Counted from the stretch's first letter, positions 16,498 to 25,860 are shown. The stretch: DNA of 64,000 nt from Clostridium sp. 12(A) (GCA_000526575.1 JAGI01000002.1:806001-870000), one strand, 5' to 3'. The notes: generated by a model not told the origin, from the letters alone. Numbers and translations: made by a program.

Positions 16498-16803
16498 ATG
16501 AGTACAATTGAAAAGACTGTTAAATACATTCGCAGCAAAAATGCAGGTCCTTTTTGGCTTACCATTGATGCTTTTTGCAATAATGTTGAAGATACAAAAA
16601 GCGTTACTGCTGCATTTGAAAGAGAGCGGGAGTTTATTGCCAAATCATTTCAGGTGAAGCCAGAGGAACTACAGATCTTCTGTCTGGAACATATTCAGGT
16701 GGCAAAGATCAGCCTCCCCCGGATACCAATTGAGGGAAGCCGCGACGAGAGGGATATGCACGGCGGACAGCAATATGTTTCATTACTTGATATCTCTTGT
16801 TAA
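16498..16803 (+). CDS. DUF4387 domain protein, partner of AtuA
   Basis: 101 residues, MSTIEKTVKYIRSKNAGPFW followed by LTIDAFCNNVEDTKSV, AKSFQVKPEELQIFCLEH and IPIEGSRDERDMHGGQQYV, the conserved DUF4387 pattern. In many genomes DUF4387 is either fused to or directly follows AtuA, suggesting one enzyme of two parts. Two ATGs are adjacent (16495 and 16498); the second has better spacing from GGAGG at 16487-16491. Function unknown. Confidence 0.8.
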   Translation: MSTIEKTVKYIRSKNAGPFWLTIDAFCNNVEDTKSVTAAFEREREFIAKSFQVKPEELQIFCLEHIQVAKISLPRIPIEGSRDERDMHGGQQYVSLLDISC

Positions 16804-16852
16804 GGAAACATGGTTAACAAATTAAGTTACAAACTGAAAAATCAGTATAATG

Positions 16853-16890
16853 AACCGGCAATAGGATTCGCCTCCTATTGCCGGTTTGTC
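16853..16890 (+). terminator. Terminator of the AtuA/DUF4387 operon
   Basis: AACCGGCAATAGGA (16853-16866) pairs with TCCTATTGCCGGTT (16873-16886), loop six bases, followed by TTGTCT. Confidence 0.85.
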
Positions 16891-17037
16891 TACGTAATCA
16901 GGATAATTCTTTTACAAACGCTTACTATAAATATTTGATAGCGCATTCTGTCATAAACTCCAATATAATGAAACCTTTCTCTGTGTTTCTAATATATCCA
17001 TATCTGGTAGAAGACCATTCAAAAGAACCGCATATAG

Positions 17038-17065
17038 TTGAAAATAAAATAAATTATGATAGAAT
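17038..17065 (+). promoter_or_regulatory. Candidate promoter of the GntR regulator gene
   Basis: TTGAAA (17038-17043) and TAGAAT (17060-17065) with a 16 bp spacer, ~125 bp before the start codon. Confidence 0.45.
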
Positions 17066-17191
17066 TATAGACAGCCAGAGGTTATATCGTCTACAAAGAA
17101 CAATAACTAACCGGATATGTTTTAATTATAAATAGTAAAAAGGCAAATTGCTTTGATTAAAATTGGATGTTAGAAACACAAGGAGGTATTT

Positions 17192-17914
17192 ATGGAAGAG
17201 GATAGAACAGAGAATAAGTCATACATGAAAGTGATAGATTATATTAAAAAACAAATACGCAATGGTGAGTTAAATATAGGAGGAAAGCTGCCTGCGGAAA
17301 GAGAATTGTCAGAGATACTGGGGATCAGCCGCAATTCTGTGAGAGAAGCGATTCGTACGCTTGATATTATGGGGGTAATCTCTAGTCAACAGGGTGCAGG
17401 CAATTTTCTTACAGGTAACTTTGAGAATAATCTGGTAGAATCACTGTCCATGTTGTTTCTGCTGAATCAGATCGATTACAGACAGGTCAGTGAACTTAGG
17501 AGAGCGCTTGAAATGGAGGCGCTGATGCTGGCAATCGATCATATCACCGATGAGGAAATCCAAACCCTGGTAAAGATCGTATCTCAGTTGGAGAGGGAGA
17601 GTGAGGCGAATAATGTGGTATTGGACAAGAAGATGCACTATAATATAGCCCTGGCCTCTAAGAACACTCTGATTATCAATATCCTTCAGGCTCTATCAGA
17701 AATACTGGATAAATTTATTGTAGATCTGCGAAGAGAGATCTTAAGCCAGGAAGACAGCAGAAAAATTCTGATACAAGCCCATAATGGAATGTTAGAAAGT
17801 TTAATTAAAAGGGACAAAAATCTTGCTTATGAATCAATTAACAAACATTTTAGTATTATTGACCAAAAAATCAAGGAAAAAGAGTTGACAATGCTCAAAA
17901 AGCACGATAATTAG
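17192..17914 (+). CDS. lldR: GntR family regulator with FCD domain, probable lactate-responsive LldR
   Basis: 240 residues. Winged helix at ~8-78 (LPAERELSEILGISRNSVRE, GVISSQQGAGNFL) followed by an all-helical FCD ligand-binding domain (~95-230) with Asp/His positions suited to metal binding (RRALEMEALMLAIDH, KKMHYNIA, QAHNGMLESL). This is the FadR subfamily that includes LldR and PdhR. Immediately downstream lie two AATTGGTACTACCAATT-type palindromes and the lactate permease/dehydrogenase operon, so lactate is the likely effector. The symbol rests on context. Confidence 0.8.
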   Translation: MEEDRTENKSYMKVIDYIKKQIRNGELNIGGKLPAERELSEILGISRNSVREAIRTLDIMGVISSQQGAGNFLTGNFENNLVESLSMLFLLNQIDYRQVSELRRALEMEALMLAIDHITDEEIQTLVKIVSQLERESEANNVVLDKKMHYNIALASKNTLIINILQALSEILDKFIVDLRREILSQEDSRKILIQAHNGMLESLIKRDKNLAYESINKHFSIIDQKIKEKELTMLKKHDN

Positions 17915-17942
17915 TGAAAATCAACAAAATACTTGTTAAAAA

Positions 17943-17977
17943 AATGACGTATGTTGACTTATATAACATACGTCATT
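17943..17977 (+). terminator. Hairpin after lldR
   Basis: AATGACGTATGTT (17943-17955) pairs perfectly with AACATACGTCATT (17965-17977); the following sequence is AT-rich but lacks a strong T run. Confidence 0.6.
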
Positions 17978-17991
17978 ATAATTAAATTGCA

Positions 17992-18008
17992 AAGTGGTAC
18001 TACCAATT
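17992..18008. promoter_or_regulatory. GntR/LldR operator O1
   Basis: AAGTGGTA-C-TACCAATT, a 17-base palindrome with one mismatch, matching the FadR-subfamily pattern ATTGGTnnnACCAAT. Confidence 0.75.
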
Positions 18009-18074
18009 TTATGGGGTGGTAGCTAATAGGTGTAGTAAGACAAATCTGTTTTGCAGCATCTATTTTTTTACGAT

Positions 18075-18091
18075 AATTGGTACTACCAATT
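18075..18091. promoter_or_regulatory. GntR/LldR operator O2
   Basis: AATTGGTA-C-TACCAATT, a perfect 17-base palindrome; its centre is 83 bp from that of O1, close to eight helical turns, and it lies 77 bp before the permease start. Confidence 0.82.
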
Positions 18092-18167
18092 GAAAATTTT
18101 ATTTCAGGAGCATTGAGAATCGGCAGAATTCTTTGCTGCTCCCAAAAGACCACAGAATGGAGAAGCT

Positions 18168-19709
18168 ATGGAGAAAATTTTCGAATTTGTTTTGGCATTG
18201 TTACCTATTATCTGGCTGATCATTGCTCTGACAGCTATTAAAATCCCAGGATTTAAAGCATGTGTCATTGCTTTGGCAATTGCATACGTACTTTCCGTGT
18301 TTGTATGGAAGATGCCTTTGATTGACAGCCTGGGTGCAGTTGCGGAAGGGGCCGCACTTGCTTTATGGCCAATTATCATTGTTATAATTGCCGCGGTATT
18401 TACTTACAACATCTGTGTTTCTACCGGAAAAATGGAAGTAATTAAAAAAATGCTGGCAAATGTAACGCAAGACAAAAGGGTGCTAGTACTTATTATAGCA
18501 TGGGGCTTTGGCGGTTTTATGGAAGGAATGGCGGGCTTTGGAACAGCGGTTGCTATTCCGGCCAGTATGTTAGTGGGTCTTGGCTTTCCTCCAGCATTTG
18601 CAGCAATCGTCTGCCTGATTGCGAATGCAACACCCACCGCCTTTGGCTCCATTGGTATTCCAACCACAACACTGGCTAAAATAACAGGTATTCATGTTAT
18701 TGATCTTTCCACCAATACCGTAATTTTGTTAGCCCTGCTGATCATCTTAACACCGTTTGTATTAGTGTTTCTTACAGGAAAATCAAAGAACTCTTTAAAA
18801 GGAATCACTTTAATCACATTCATTTCAGGAATTTCCTTTTTGATTCCTGAATATTTGGTGGCAAGATATTTAGGAGCGGAGCTTCCAGTCGTAATTGGAT
18901 CGGTTTGTTCCATGGCTGCCACGGTTTTAGCCGCTCGTATCATTGGCAAAGGCGAGGTGGAAGAAAAATACCGTCTGGATGGCAGAGAGGAAGTCAAAAT
19001 AACAGTGAATCAAGCTCTGATTGCCTGGAGTCCCTTCATCTTGATTTTTGTATTTCTCCTAGTAACATCTAAATTGGCAGGTCCCTTCAATAGAACGCTG
19101 GAATCTGTAAAAACTTCAGTGAGTATTTATCAGGGGAGAGGAGGGTCCCCATTTACCTTTTCCTGGCTTGCTACTCCTGGTTTTTGGATTCTATTATCCG
19201 CCTTTATCGGAGGTAACATTCAAGGTCTGAACATGAAAGAATTGATTGTAATCCTTAAAAAGACGATTCTTCAGATGATGAAGACGGTCATCACCATTAT
19301 TGCCATTATGGCAACAGCAAAATTGATGGGATACAGCGGTATGATTGCCTCCATCTCACTGGTATTTGTAACTTATACGGGTTCCTTCTATCCCTTTTTT
19401 GCACCTTTCCTAGGTGCCATCGGAACCTTTGTGACCGGGAGCGGAACCTCTGCCAGTGTATTATTTGGGGGATTACAGGCAGAAACGTCTGCAGCATTGG
19501 GGCTTAACCAGGCCTGGATTACAGCGTCTAATACAGCCGGTGCGGTAATTGCCAAGATGATTTCACCTCAGAGTATCGCGATTGCAGTGGCGGCTGTAAG
19601 TCTTGAGGGCGAGGAAAATATGTTATTAAAGGGAACCATCAAGTGTTTTGTTATTTTTATAATTATAGTCGGGGTTATTACATATGCAGGTTCAAGAATG
19701 TTGGCATAA
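18168..19709 (+). CDS. lctP: L-lactate permease, LctP family
   Basis: 513 residues with ~12-13 hydrophobic segments and the LctP signatures WGFGGFMEGMAGFGTAVAIP (~residues 104-123) and NATPTAFGSIGIPTTTLAKI. LctP imports lactate with protons (and glycolate in some species). It is the first gene after the paired operators and is followed by etfB, etfA and a lactate dehydrogenase on the same strand, so it supplies the substrate for that enzyme. GGAGAAG lies just upstream of the ATG at 18168. Confidence 0.93.
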   Translation: MEKIFEFVLALLPIIWLIIALTAIKIPGFKACVIALAIAYVLSVFVWKMPLIDSLGAVAEGAALALWPIIIVIIAAVFTYNICVSTGKMEVIKKMLANVTQDKRVLVLIIAWGFGGFMEGMAGFGTAVAIPASMLVGLGFPPAFAAIVCLIANATPTAFGSIGIPTTTLAKITGIHVIDLSTNTVILLALLIILTPFVLVFLTGKSKNSLKGITLITFISGISFLIPEYLVARYLGAELPVVIGSVCSMAATVLAARIIGKGEVEEKYRLDGREEVKITVNQALIAWSPFILIFVFLLVTSKLAGPFNRTLESVKTSVSIYQGRGGSPFTFSWLATPGFWILLSAFIGGNIQGLNMKELIVILKKTILQMMKTVITIIAIMATAKLMGYSGMIASISLVFVTYTGSFYPFFAPFLGAIGTFVTGSGTSASVLFGGLQAETSAALGLNQAWITASNTAGAVIAKMISPQSIAIAVAAVSLEGEENMLLKGTIKCFVIFIIIVGVITYAGSRMLA

Positions 19710-19776
19710 TGTCCTGCCAATATAATATTACCATTGCTTCACAGCAATCCTTAAAGGGGAAAGAAAGGAGTTCTAA

Positions 19777-20565
19777 ATGAATATTTTAGTATGTATTAAG
19801 CAGGTACCAGACAGCAATAAGGTGGAAGTGGATCCGGTTACCGGCGTGTTAAAACGAAATGGAGTAGAATCCAAGATGAATCCTTATGATCTGTATGCAT
19901 TAGAAGCTGCGCTTCGAATCCGTGAGAAAACCGCTGGCAGTATAACGGTAATTACCATGGGACCAGGGCAGGCAGTTGGAATCATCAAAGAAGCCTTTGC
20001 CATGGGAGCAGATAACGGAGTATTGATATCCGACCGTAAGTTTGGTGGAGCCGATGTACTGGCAACCAGCTATACTCTTTCCCAGGGAATTAAACAAAGT
20101 GGAGAATTTGACCTGATTCTCTGCGGAAAACAGACTACGGATGGAGATACCGCTCAGGTAGGACCAGAAGTGGCAGAATGGCTGGGCATTCCCAGTCTGT
20201 CCAATGTTTCCCAGATCGTTGAACAAAAAGAAAGCTCATTAGTGGTGGAAATGGATATGACGGATGACATAGAAGTAGCAGAAATACAATATCCCTGCCT
20301 GCTGGCGGTGGATAAGGATATATTTATCCCAAGGCTCCCTTCCTATATCAGAAAACAGGAGACAAAGGACAGGGAAATAAAAGTTATTACCCTTGCCGAC
20401 ATGGAGGATAAGGAAGAGAAAAACTATGGCTTAAATGGTTCCCCCACACAAGTGCAGAAAATATTTCCGCCCCAGGTAAATAACCATAGAGAAGTGTGGA
20501 ATGGAGATGGTAAAGAGCTGGCTGAACAGTTATTACATAAATTAAAGGAATTAAAATTTGCCTAA
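19777..20565 (+). CDS. etfB: Electron transfer flavoprotein beta subunit (lactate dehydrogenase complex)
   Basis: 262 residues with EtfB signatures: [20 protein letters not shown] at the start, [40 protein letters not shown] and [20 protein letters not shown]. In bifurcating complexes EtfB binds the FAD where NAD reduction and electron bifurcation occur. It is directly followed (11 bp) by etfA and then the dehydrogenase subunit, the order found in the Acetobacterium woodii lctBCD complex. AAAGGAG ribosome site upstream. Confidence 0.93.
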   Translation: MNILVCIKQVPDSNKVEVDPVTGVLKRNGVESKMNPYDLYALEAALRIREKTAGSITVITMGPGQAVGIIKEAFAMGADNGVLISDRKFGGADVLATSYTLSQGIKQSGEFDLILCGKQTTDGDTAQVGPEVAEWLGIPSLSNVSQIVEQKESSLVVEMDMTDDIEVAEIQYPCLLAVDKDIFIPRLPSYIRKQETKDREIKVITLADMEDKEEKNYGLNGSPTQVQKIFPPQVNNHREVWNGDGKELAEQLLHKLKELKFA

Positions 20566-20576
20566 GGAGGATAGAT

Positions 20577-21773
20577 ATGGCTAAGTTAATCGTAAACCAG
20601 GAAAAGGTAGGAAACAAACAGGAGCTGATCAGTATCTGCCCCTTTGGTGCTATTGAAGAGAAAGACAACATGATTCAAATCAACGCAGCTTGTAAAATGT
20701 GTAAGCTCTGTGTAAAAAAAGGCCCGGCAGGTGCCGTTGAATATGTAGAGGAAGCTGTTGAATCCATCGACAAGGATCAATGGAAGGGAATTGCTGTTTA
20801 TGTAGATCATATTGATGGAGCAATACACCCCGTAACCTATGAGCTGATTGGAAAAGCAAAGGAACTGGCAGCTAAAATCAATCACCCGGTATATGCCATA
20901 ATGATGGGACATCATATACAGAAACAGTGTGAGGAACTGCTGCATTATGAAGTGGATAAAGTATTCGTTTATGATAAGGAAGAGTTGGACCGCTTCAAGA
21001 TGGAGCCATATACCAGAGCATTTGAGGATTTTGTTGAACATATAAAGCCTACTGCTATCTTAATAGGAGCAACTCCGGTAGGCAGACAGTTGGCGCCAAG
21101 GCTGGCAGCCAGATTAAAAACTGGATTAACTGCTGACTGTACGATTCTGGACATAAACGAAAACACAGACCTTGTTCAAATAAGACCTGCTTTCGGCGGA
21201 AACATTATGGCTCAGATATTAACGCCTAATCACAGACCTCAGATGGCTACTGTACGCTATAAGGTTATGGATGCACCTGAAAGAAAAGAGGAGGCATACG
21301 GTGAGATTATTAACTGCGTGATTGATTCAAAGGAACTGGGCAGTAAGGTAACGGTATTAGATATCATTGCAAAGGAAAAAGAACAGTTTATCGAAGCGGC
21401 CGATGTGCTGGTAGTCGCCGGCAGGGGTGTTAAAAAAGAAGAGGACCTTGAAATGCTAAGAGAGCTTGCGGATATACTGGGGGGTCAGCTTGCCTGTACA
21501 CGTCCGGTCATGGAAGCAGGGTGGCTGGAAGCCAAATGTCAGGTAGGCTTAAGCGGCCGTACCGTAAGACCGAAGCTGATTATTACCTGTGGGGTATCCG
21601 GTTCCGTCCAGTTTACGGCAGGTATGAATAATGCCGATTATATCATTGCCATTAACAAAGATGAGAATGCTCCCATTTTTAAAACAGCTCATTATTGCCT
21701 GATTGGAGACTTATACGAAATCCTTCCTGAAATCATCAGCCAGATCAAGGCTGGTAAGTTCATTAGCGCTTAA
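20577..21773 (+). CDS. etfA: Electron transfer flavoprotein alpha subunit with N-terminal ferredoxin-like domain
   Basis: 398 residues. Residues ~1-60 contain a ferredoxin-like module with ISICPFGAI and CKMCKLCVKK, enough cysteines for one [4Fe-4S] cluster. The ETF alpha body follows (~68-390), with the FAD-binding C-terminal part showing VVAGRGVKKEED, the SGRTVRPKLIITCGVSGSVQ stretch and IIAINKDENAPIF. The extra iron-sulfur domain is the mark of ETFs in ferredoxin-linked lactate dehydrogenases. Standard ETF alpha proteins are ~320 residues and lack it. It starts 11 bp after etfB behind AAGGAGG. Confidence 0.93.
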   Translation: MAKLIVNQEKVGNKQELISICPFGAIEEKDNMIQINAACKMCKLCVKKGPAGAVEYVEEAVESIDKDQWKGIAVYVDHIDGAIHPVTYELIGKAKELAAKINHPVYAIMMGHHIQKQCEELLHYEVDKVFVYDKEELDRFKMEPYTRAFEDFVEHIKPTAILIGATPVGRQLAPRLAARLKTGLTADCTILDINENTDLVQIRPAFGGNIMAQILTPNHRPQMATVRYKVMDAPERKEEAYGEIINCVIDSKELGSKVTVLDIIAKEKEQFIEAADVLVVAGRGVKKEEDLEMLRELADILGGQLACTRPVMEAGWLEAKCQVGLSGRTVRPKLIITCGVSGSVQFTAGMNNADYIIAINKDENAPIFKTAHYCLIGDLYEILPEIISQIKAGKFISA

Positions 21774-21880
21774 GTATTGTTCAATCCAGAATAACATTAG
21801 CGTGAAACATGAAAGGCGATATACAAAATTGTACCTGTGGCTTAAGATTTTAAAGCTATGAGAAAGGCAGGGTTATTATA

Positions 21881-23284
21881 ATGAGTTATAAAAAGTTGGA
21901 ATTAGAAGATATTAATTACATACAAAGTATCATCAAGGATAATGAGAGAATTCTTATGGGTGAAAATATTAACGAAGAATACAGCCATGATGAGCTAAGC
22001 GATACGATCAGTTATCCGGATTTAGTGGTAAAGGTTAAATCTCCGGAAGAAGTATCATCTATTTTGAAATATGCCTATGAGAACACAATACCTGTTACTC
22101 CCAGAGGTTCTGGCACAGGTCTGGTAGGAGCCTCTGTAGCAATTGATCATGGTATCATGCTGGATACCAGCTTAATGAACCACTTTCTGGAACTCGATGA
22201 GGATAATCTTACCATCACAGTTGAACCGGGAGTTTTGCTTATGGAGCTGGCCGCTTATGTTGAGGAGAGAGGTTTATTTTATCCTCCTGACCCAGGTGAA
22301 AAATCTGCCACCATCGGAGGAAATATCAGTACCAATGCCGGTGGTATGAGAGCGGTTAAATACGGTGTGACCAGAGATTATGTAAGAGGGCTGGAAGTTG
22401 TGCTGCCCAATGGTAAAATCGTGGAATTTGGAGGTAAGGTAGTAAAGAACAGTACCGGATATGCCATGAAGGATCTGATGGTAGGTTCAGAAGGAACTCT
22501 TGGTATTATTACCAAGGCAACCTTAAAGATTCTTCCTTTGCCAAAGAAAGCAATCAGTTTGTTGATTCCATTTCCATCTCTGGAGCAGGCAATCGGTACC
22601 GTGCCTTTAATTATTAAATCCAAAGCCATCCCCACTGCGATTGAATTCATGCAGAGAGAAGTTATCATGGATGCTGAAAAATACCTGGGCAAAAAGTTTC
22701 CTGATAACAGTGCAGATGCCTATCTGCTGCTTAAATTTGATGGCAATTCAACGGAAGAAATAGAAAAAGACTATGAAAACGTAGCCCAAATCTGTATAGA
22801 GCAGGGAGCCATTGATATTTTAGTGTCTGACACCACAGAAAGAGAAGATTCCATATGGAAAGCCAGAGGTGCTTTTCTGGAAGCCATCAAAGGTTCGACC
22901 TCCTTTATGGATGAAGTCGATGTCGTAGTCCCCAGAAGTTCCGTGAATGAAATGGTGGAATATATCCACGGATTATACAAAGAAGTCAATATCCGTATTA
23001 AAAGCTTTGGCCACGCAGGAGATGGCAATCTCCATGCTTATATCTTAAAAGATGAACTAAGTGAAGAAGAATGGGAAGAGAAAATGAAGACAGCCATGGA
23101 TAAGATCTATGGGAAAGCCAGAGAACTAAGTGGTCAGGTATCCGGGGAACACGGCATTGGTTATGCGAAAAAGTCTTATCTTATGAAAGCCCTGGATCCG
23201 GCTACGGTTGAAATTATGAGGGGGATTAAACTGGCTTTTGATCCAAAGAATATTTTAAATCCTCATAAAGTATGCCAGCTGTAG
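21881..23284 (+). CDS. lctD: FAD-linked lactate dehydrogenase subunit (GlcD/LctD family)
   Basis: 467 residues. FAD-binding type 4 (PCMH/VAO) domain at ~35-215 with [20 protein letters not shown] and [21 protein letters not shown], and the FAD oxidase C-terminal domain with [14 protein letters not shown] (metal/substrate histidines) and [12 protein letters not shown]. The family covers D-lactate dehydrogenases and glycolate oxidase GlcD. Next to etfBA and lactate permease it is best read as the catalytic subunit that oxidises lactate to pyruvate and hands electrons to the ETF, with ferredoxin oxidation driving NAD reduction. No lactate racemase is visible nearby. AAAGGCAGGG upstream. Confidence 0.9.
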   Translation: MSYKKLELEDINYIQSIIKDNERILMGENINEEYSHDELSDTISYPDLVVKVKSPEEVSSILKYAYENTIPVTPRGSGTGLVGASVAIDHGIMLDTSLMNHFLELDEDNLTITVEPGVLLMELAAYVEERGLFYPPDPGEKSATIGGNISTNAGGMRAVKYGVTRDYVRGLEVVLPNGKIVEFGGKVVKNSTGYAMKDLMVGSEGTLGIITKATLKILPLPKKAISLLIPFPSLEQAIGTVPLIIKSKAIPTAIEFMQREVIMDAEKYLGKKFPDNSADAYLLLKFDGNSTEEIEKDYENVAQICIEQGAIDILVSDTTEREDSIWKARGAFLEAIKGSTSFMDEVDVVVPRSSVNEMVEYIHGLYKEVNIRIKSFGHAGDGNLHAYILKDELSEEEWEEKMKTAMDKIYGKARELSGQVSGEHGIGYAKKSYLMKALDPATVEIMRGIKLAFDPKNILNPHKVCQL

Positions 23285-23330
23285 GTCATCGAAGAGAGTT
23301 GCTGATATTAATTTGTTTCTGATAGAATGG

Positions 23331-23367
23331 AAGAGGAGTGGTCTAATTCAGATCACTCCTCTTAAAA
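23331..23367 (+). terminator. Terminator of the lactate operon (repeat copy A)
   Basis: AAGAGGAGTGGTCT (23331-23344) pairs with AGATCACTCCTCTT (23350-23363), followed by an A/T stretch. A near copy occurs at 24157-24189. Confidence 0.82.
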
Positions 23368-23555
23368 TACTTTGCTTACATTTATATCACCTATAGTTCT
23401 ATACATCTCTATTTATGTTTGTTATAATAAATAAAGACTTAATGGACTGATGAGATATTTAAAATTGCAATAATGGGAAGGTTCAATACTATATGCAATT
23501 AATAAATATAAATCAGAATTATAACACATTGTAGTTGCTAAATGAGAGGAAATGT

Positions 23556-24101
23556 ATGTTTGAGTTTAATGTCACTTTGAGTGATGATGATTATTTACTA
23601 TTTAATAAATATCATTTATTAAATAGTCCTATAGGTAAAAAAGGGTTAATGTCTATTAGATTTTTTATACCATTTATTTGTTTTATGTTTGTTATTATAT
23701 TATGCATTGCAGGCTCTGATTTCGGACTGATTTTGATAGAGTCTATATTGATGACGATTATTTCCATAATCTGGATCGGGTTTAGTAAAAAAGTTTTTCT
23801 TAAATCCATGAATAATAGAATTTTGAAGATGAAAAGAGAAGGGAGACTCCCGTATAGCAACCAGGCTATCTTTAAGTTTGATAACGAAAAGATGCAAGAA
23901 ATAACACCAAATTCTGAAAGTGTTATAAAGTACTCATTGGTTGAAAAAATTGCTGTAACGGAGAATGCTATTTATATATACATAAGTTCTGTACAGGCAT
24001 ATATTCTTCCAGTGACCGCTTTTACAGATGAAATGGAGAAAGTAAAATTCTTGGAATTTATAAAAATGAAGTCAGATATTATAAAAGAAAGAACAGTGTA
24101 A
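23556..24101 (+). CDS. YcxB-like membrane protein
   Basis: 181 residues: a short cytoplasmic N-terminus (MFEFNVTLSDDDYLLFNKYH), two adjacent membrane helices (~residues 35-75) and a soluble C-terminal part (VIKYSLVEKIAVTENAIYIY, then AYILPVTAF) resembling the YcxB-like C-terminal domain. Function unknown; such proteins are scattered in Firmicutes. ATG 23556 is chosen because GAGAGGAA lies 5-9 bases upstream; a TTG at 23535 is less likely. The gene is AT-rich relative to the lactate operon and is flanked on both sides by near-identical hairpin terminators, suggesting it was gained as a unit. Confidence 0.7.
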   Translation: MFEFNVTLSDDDYLLFNKYHLLNSPIGKKGLMSIRFFIPFICFMFVIILCIAGSDFGLILIESILMTIISIIWIGFSKKVFLKSMNNRILKMKREGRLPYSNQAIFKFDNEKMQEITPNSESVIKYSLVEKIAVTENAIYIYISSVQAYILPVTAFTDEMEKVKFLEFIKMKSDIIKERTV

Positions 24102-24156
24102 AACGAGGTTCTAAATTTTGAGTATATAGATGGTAATTGTTATTTTTATGTAATAG

Positions 24157-24192
24157 AAGAGGAGCGGTCTGTGTTAGATCTCTCCTCTTGTT
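24157..24192. terminator. Terminator after the YcxB-like gene (repeat copy B)
   Basis: AAGAGGAGCGGTCT (24157-24170) pairs with AGATCTCTCCTCTT (24176-24189) with one mismatch. It sits between the convergent YcxB-like and integrase genes and resembles the hairpin at 23331-23363. Confidence 0.8.
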
Positions 24193-24249
24193 AACTAAAG
24201 TTAAGTATATATTTATGATATTTTCATTTGAAACTTTTAGGAATATTTG

Positions 24250-25314
24250 TTATTTATCTATAGACTCCCTTAATTTCACTTTATTTCTTGCACTTCTTCG
24301 ACGCTCATCCTCCAATGCGGCATAATGCTTTTTTGTTGTATTAACGTCTGAATGGCCAAGAACATCCGCCACAAGATAAATATCACCAGTTTCTTTATAA
24401 AGACTGGTTCCATAGGTGCTTCGAAGTTTATGAGGTGTAATTTTCTTTAGAGGAGTCACCGATTTAGAATATTTTTTCACCAGATTCTCGACACTTCGAA
24501 CGGCGATGCGCTTTTTTTGGAGGGAAAGAAAGAGTGCTTTTTCATGGCCTTCCTCAGCAATCACCCTGTTACGTTCTATGATATATTCATAAAGAGCATC
24601 CTCTACCTCAGTACCGAAATAAACCATAACTTCTTTTCCGCCTTTTCTAACAATTCGTATGCCCCCATTTTTAAAATCAATATCGTCTATATCAAGACCA
24701 ACGCATTCCGATACACGAATTCCGGTACCCAGCAACAGCGTTAGCAAAGCAAGATCTCTGATTTTTGTTTTGGCATGATAGGATTTCTGCTTCTCTGTCA
24801 GGGCTTCTCCATTTTCCACTTCATCAAGTAGAAGAGCAACCTCATCAACATCTAGCCGGATAATATCTTTTTCGTGTAGTTTAGGTAGTTGTACTAAAGC
24901 AGCCGGATTGTTTTGAATACGTTCATTTCGGTAATAATAATTATAGAAGCTTTTTAATGATGAGACTTTTCTCATTATTCCTCTTTCTTTATTGGTTATT
25001 TCCTGGTTTTTATCGTTAAAACGATATTTAAGATATTCCATATATTCTTCAATATCTACCACTTTAAGATTATCAAGATGGTCCAAAGTAATATTTTGAA
25101 TGTCAGACTTGAAAAGTGACGGATTTTCTTTTTTAAGGAAATCAAAAAATACCTTTAAATCGTAGGCGTATGCGATTCTCGTCCGGGAGGACGTACGCGG
25201 CTCTATACCACGAAAAAAGTCTCCACAGAAGCGGGGAAGCTCTTTGATTAGCTCACGAAGATGCTTCACATTTTCGATGTCTTTTTGCTGATGATAGGAT
25301 AGTGGGGCGCTCAC
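24250..25314 (-). CDS. Tyrosine recombinase / integrase (XerC/D-like)
   Basis: 354 residues. N-terminal SAM-like core-binding domain (~20-140) and C-terminal catalytic domain with the complete active site: Arg in GTGIRVSECVG, Lys in RKGGKEV, His-x-x-Arg in TPHKLRSTYGT, His in DVLGHSDVNTT and Tyr in KKHYAAL. GTG start behind GAGG. It could be a stand-alone Xer-like recombinase or the integrase of a decayed element; the neighbouring AT-rich DNA and ars operon favour a mobile origin, but no attachment repeats were recognised. Confidence 0.87.
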   Translation of the reverse strand: MSAPLSYHQQKDIENVKHLRELIKELPRFCGDFFRGIEPRTSSRTRIAYAYDLKVFFDFLKKENPSLFKSDIQNITLDHLDNLKVVDIEEYMEYLKYRFNDKNQEITNKERGIMRKVSSLKSFYNYYYRNERIQNNPAALVQLPKLHEKDIIRLDVDEVALLLDEVENGEALTEKQKSYHAKTKIRDLALLTLLLGTGIRVSECVGLDIDDIDFKNGGIRIVRKGGKEVMVYFGTEVEDALYEYIIERNRVIAEEGHEKALFLSLQKKRIAVRSVENLVKKYSKSVTPLKKITPHKLRSTYGTSLYKETGDIYLVADVLGHSDVNTTKKHYAALEDERRRSARNKVKLRESIDK

Positions 25315-25860
25315 ATTTTTACCTCATTTCATTATGTATTTAAATTTAAGTTTGTTAGAAAGAATACTCCGTGAAATTAAGAGATTTATTCTTGTAAATA
25401 AGTGGTTAATTAATATTATATCATATAATTTAAATAATGTATAAGATAAGTATTTATATAGTGTATTATAGGATGTATAATATGAAAATATATATGGGAT
25501 TAATTAAGTGAGGTATTATATAGAAGTGCATTGAATAGTTGAGTAGTAAAAATATTATCAATAGCAGACATTAAAAGAACAAACAAAAAATAATAAAATT
25601 ACGAATGAATCATAAAGATGTATTAAATACCCATAACTATGCGTTAAACTAGACTTTCGCGAATAGTTGGAAGTATGCCTTTCACCAGCACAAAGCTGAT
25701 AACCAAAAAAAATTTACTGCTGCTTTGTCGTTTTTGACCATTAGATCTCTATTCAGATTCTAACAATTATCATGCGCTTCTGCTGTATATCCAGGCCTCT
25801 ATACTTATTCTTTGAATATAGAGGCCTGGATTGAAATATATGAATTGATTATATTGAAAA
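25315..25860. other. AT-rich intergenic region, no gene recognised
   Basis: Very AT-rich between 25320 and 25620, with several TATA-like stretches that may hold the integrase promoter. From 25640 to 25780 the composition is more balanced but no frame looks coding. The ars terminator lies at its end. Confidence 0.5.
25790..25830 (-). terminator. Hairpin after arsA
   Basis: TCCAGGCCTCTATA (25790-25803) pairs perfectly with TATAGAGGCCTGGA (25817-25830), 31 bp past the arsA stop. No strong T run follows on the - strand. Confidence 0.7.

Larger units (their letters stand above)
16804..17191 (+). other. Non-coding gap with terminator and promoter, no convincing gene
   Basis: Holds the operon terminator at 16853-16890 and a likely promoter for the GntR gene at 17038-17065. 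An 85-codon frame (16878-17135) crosses both and looks like chance. Confidence 0.6.

Noticed and set aside
16878-17135. 85-codon frame between DUF4387 and the GntR gene
   Set aside because: It begins in the terminator hairpin, covers a likely promoter and has no ribosome site.
23285-23555. tRNA gene as an integration site near the recombinase
   Set aside because: No cloverleaf-like sequence or TTCGA-type arm was found in the flanking gaps.
24250-25314. Intact prophage or integrative element at the recombinase
   Set aside because: No phage structural, replication or conjugation genes and no attachment repeats were found around it.
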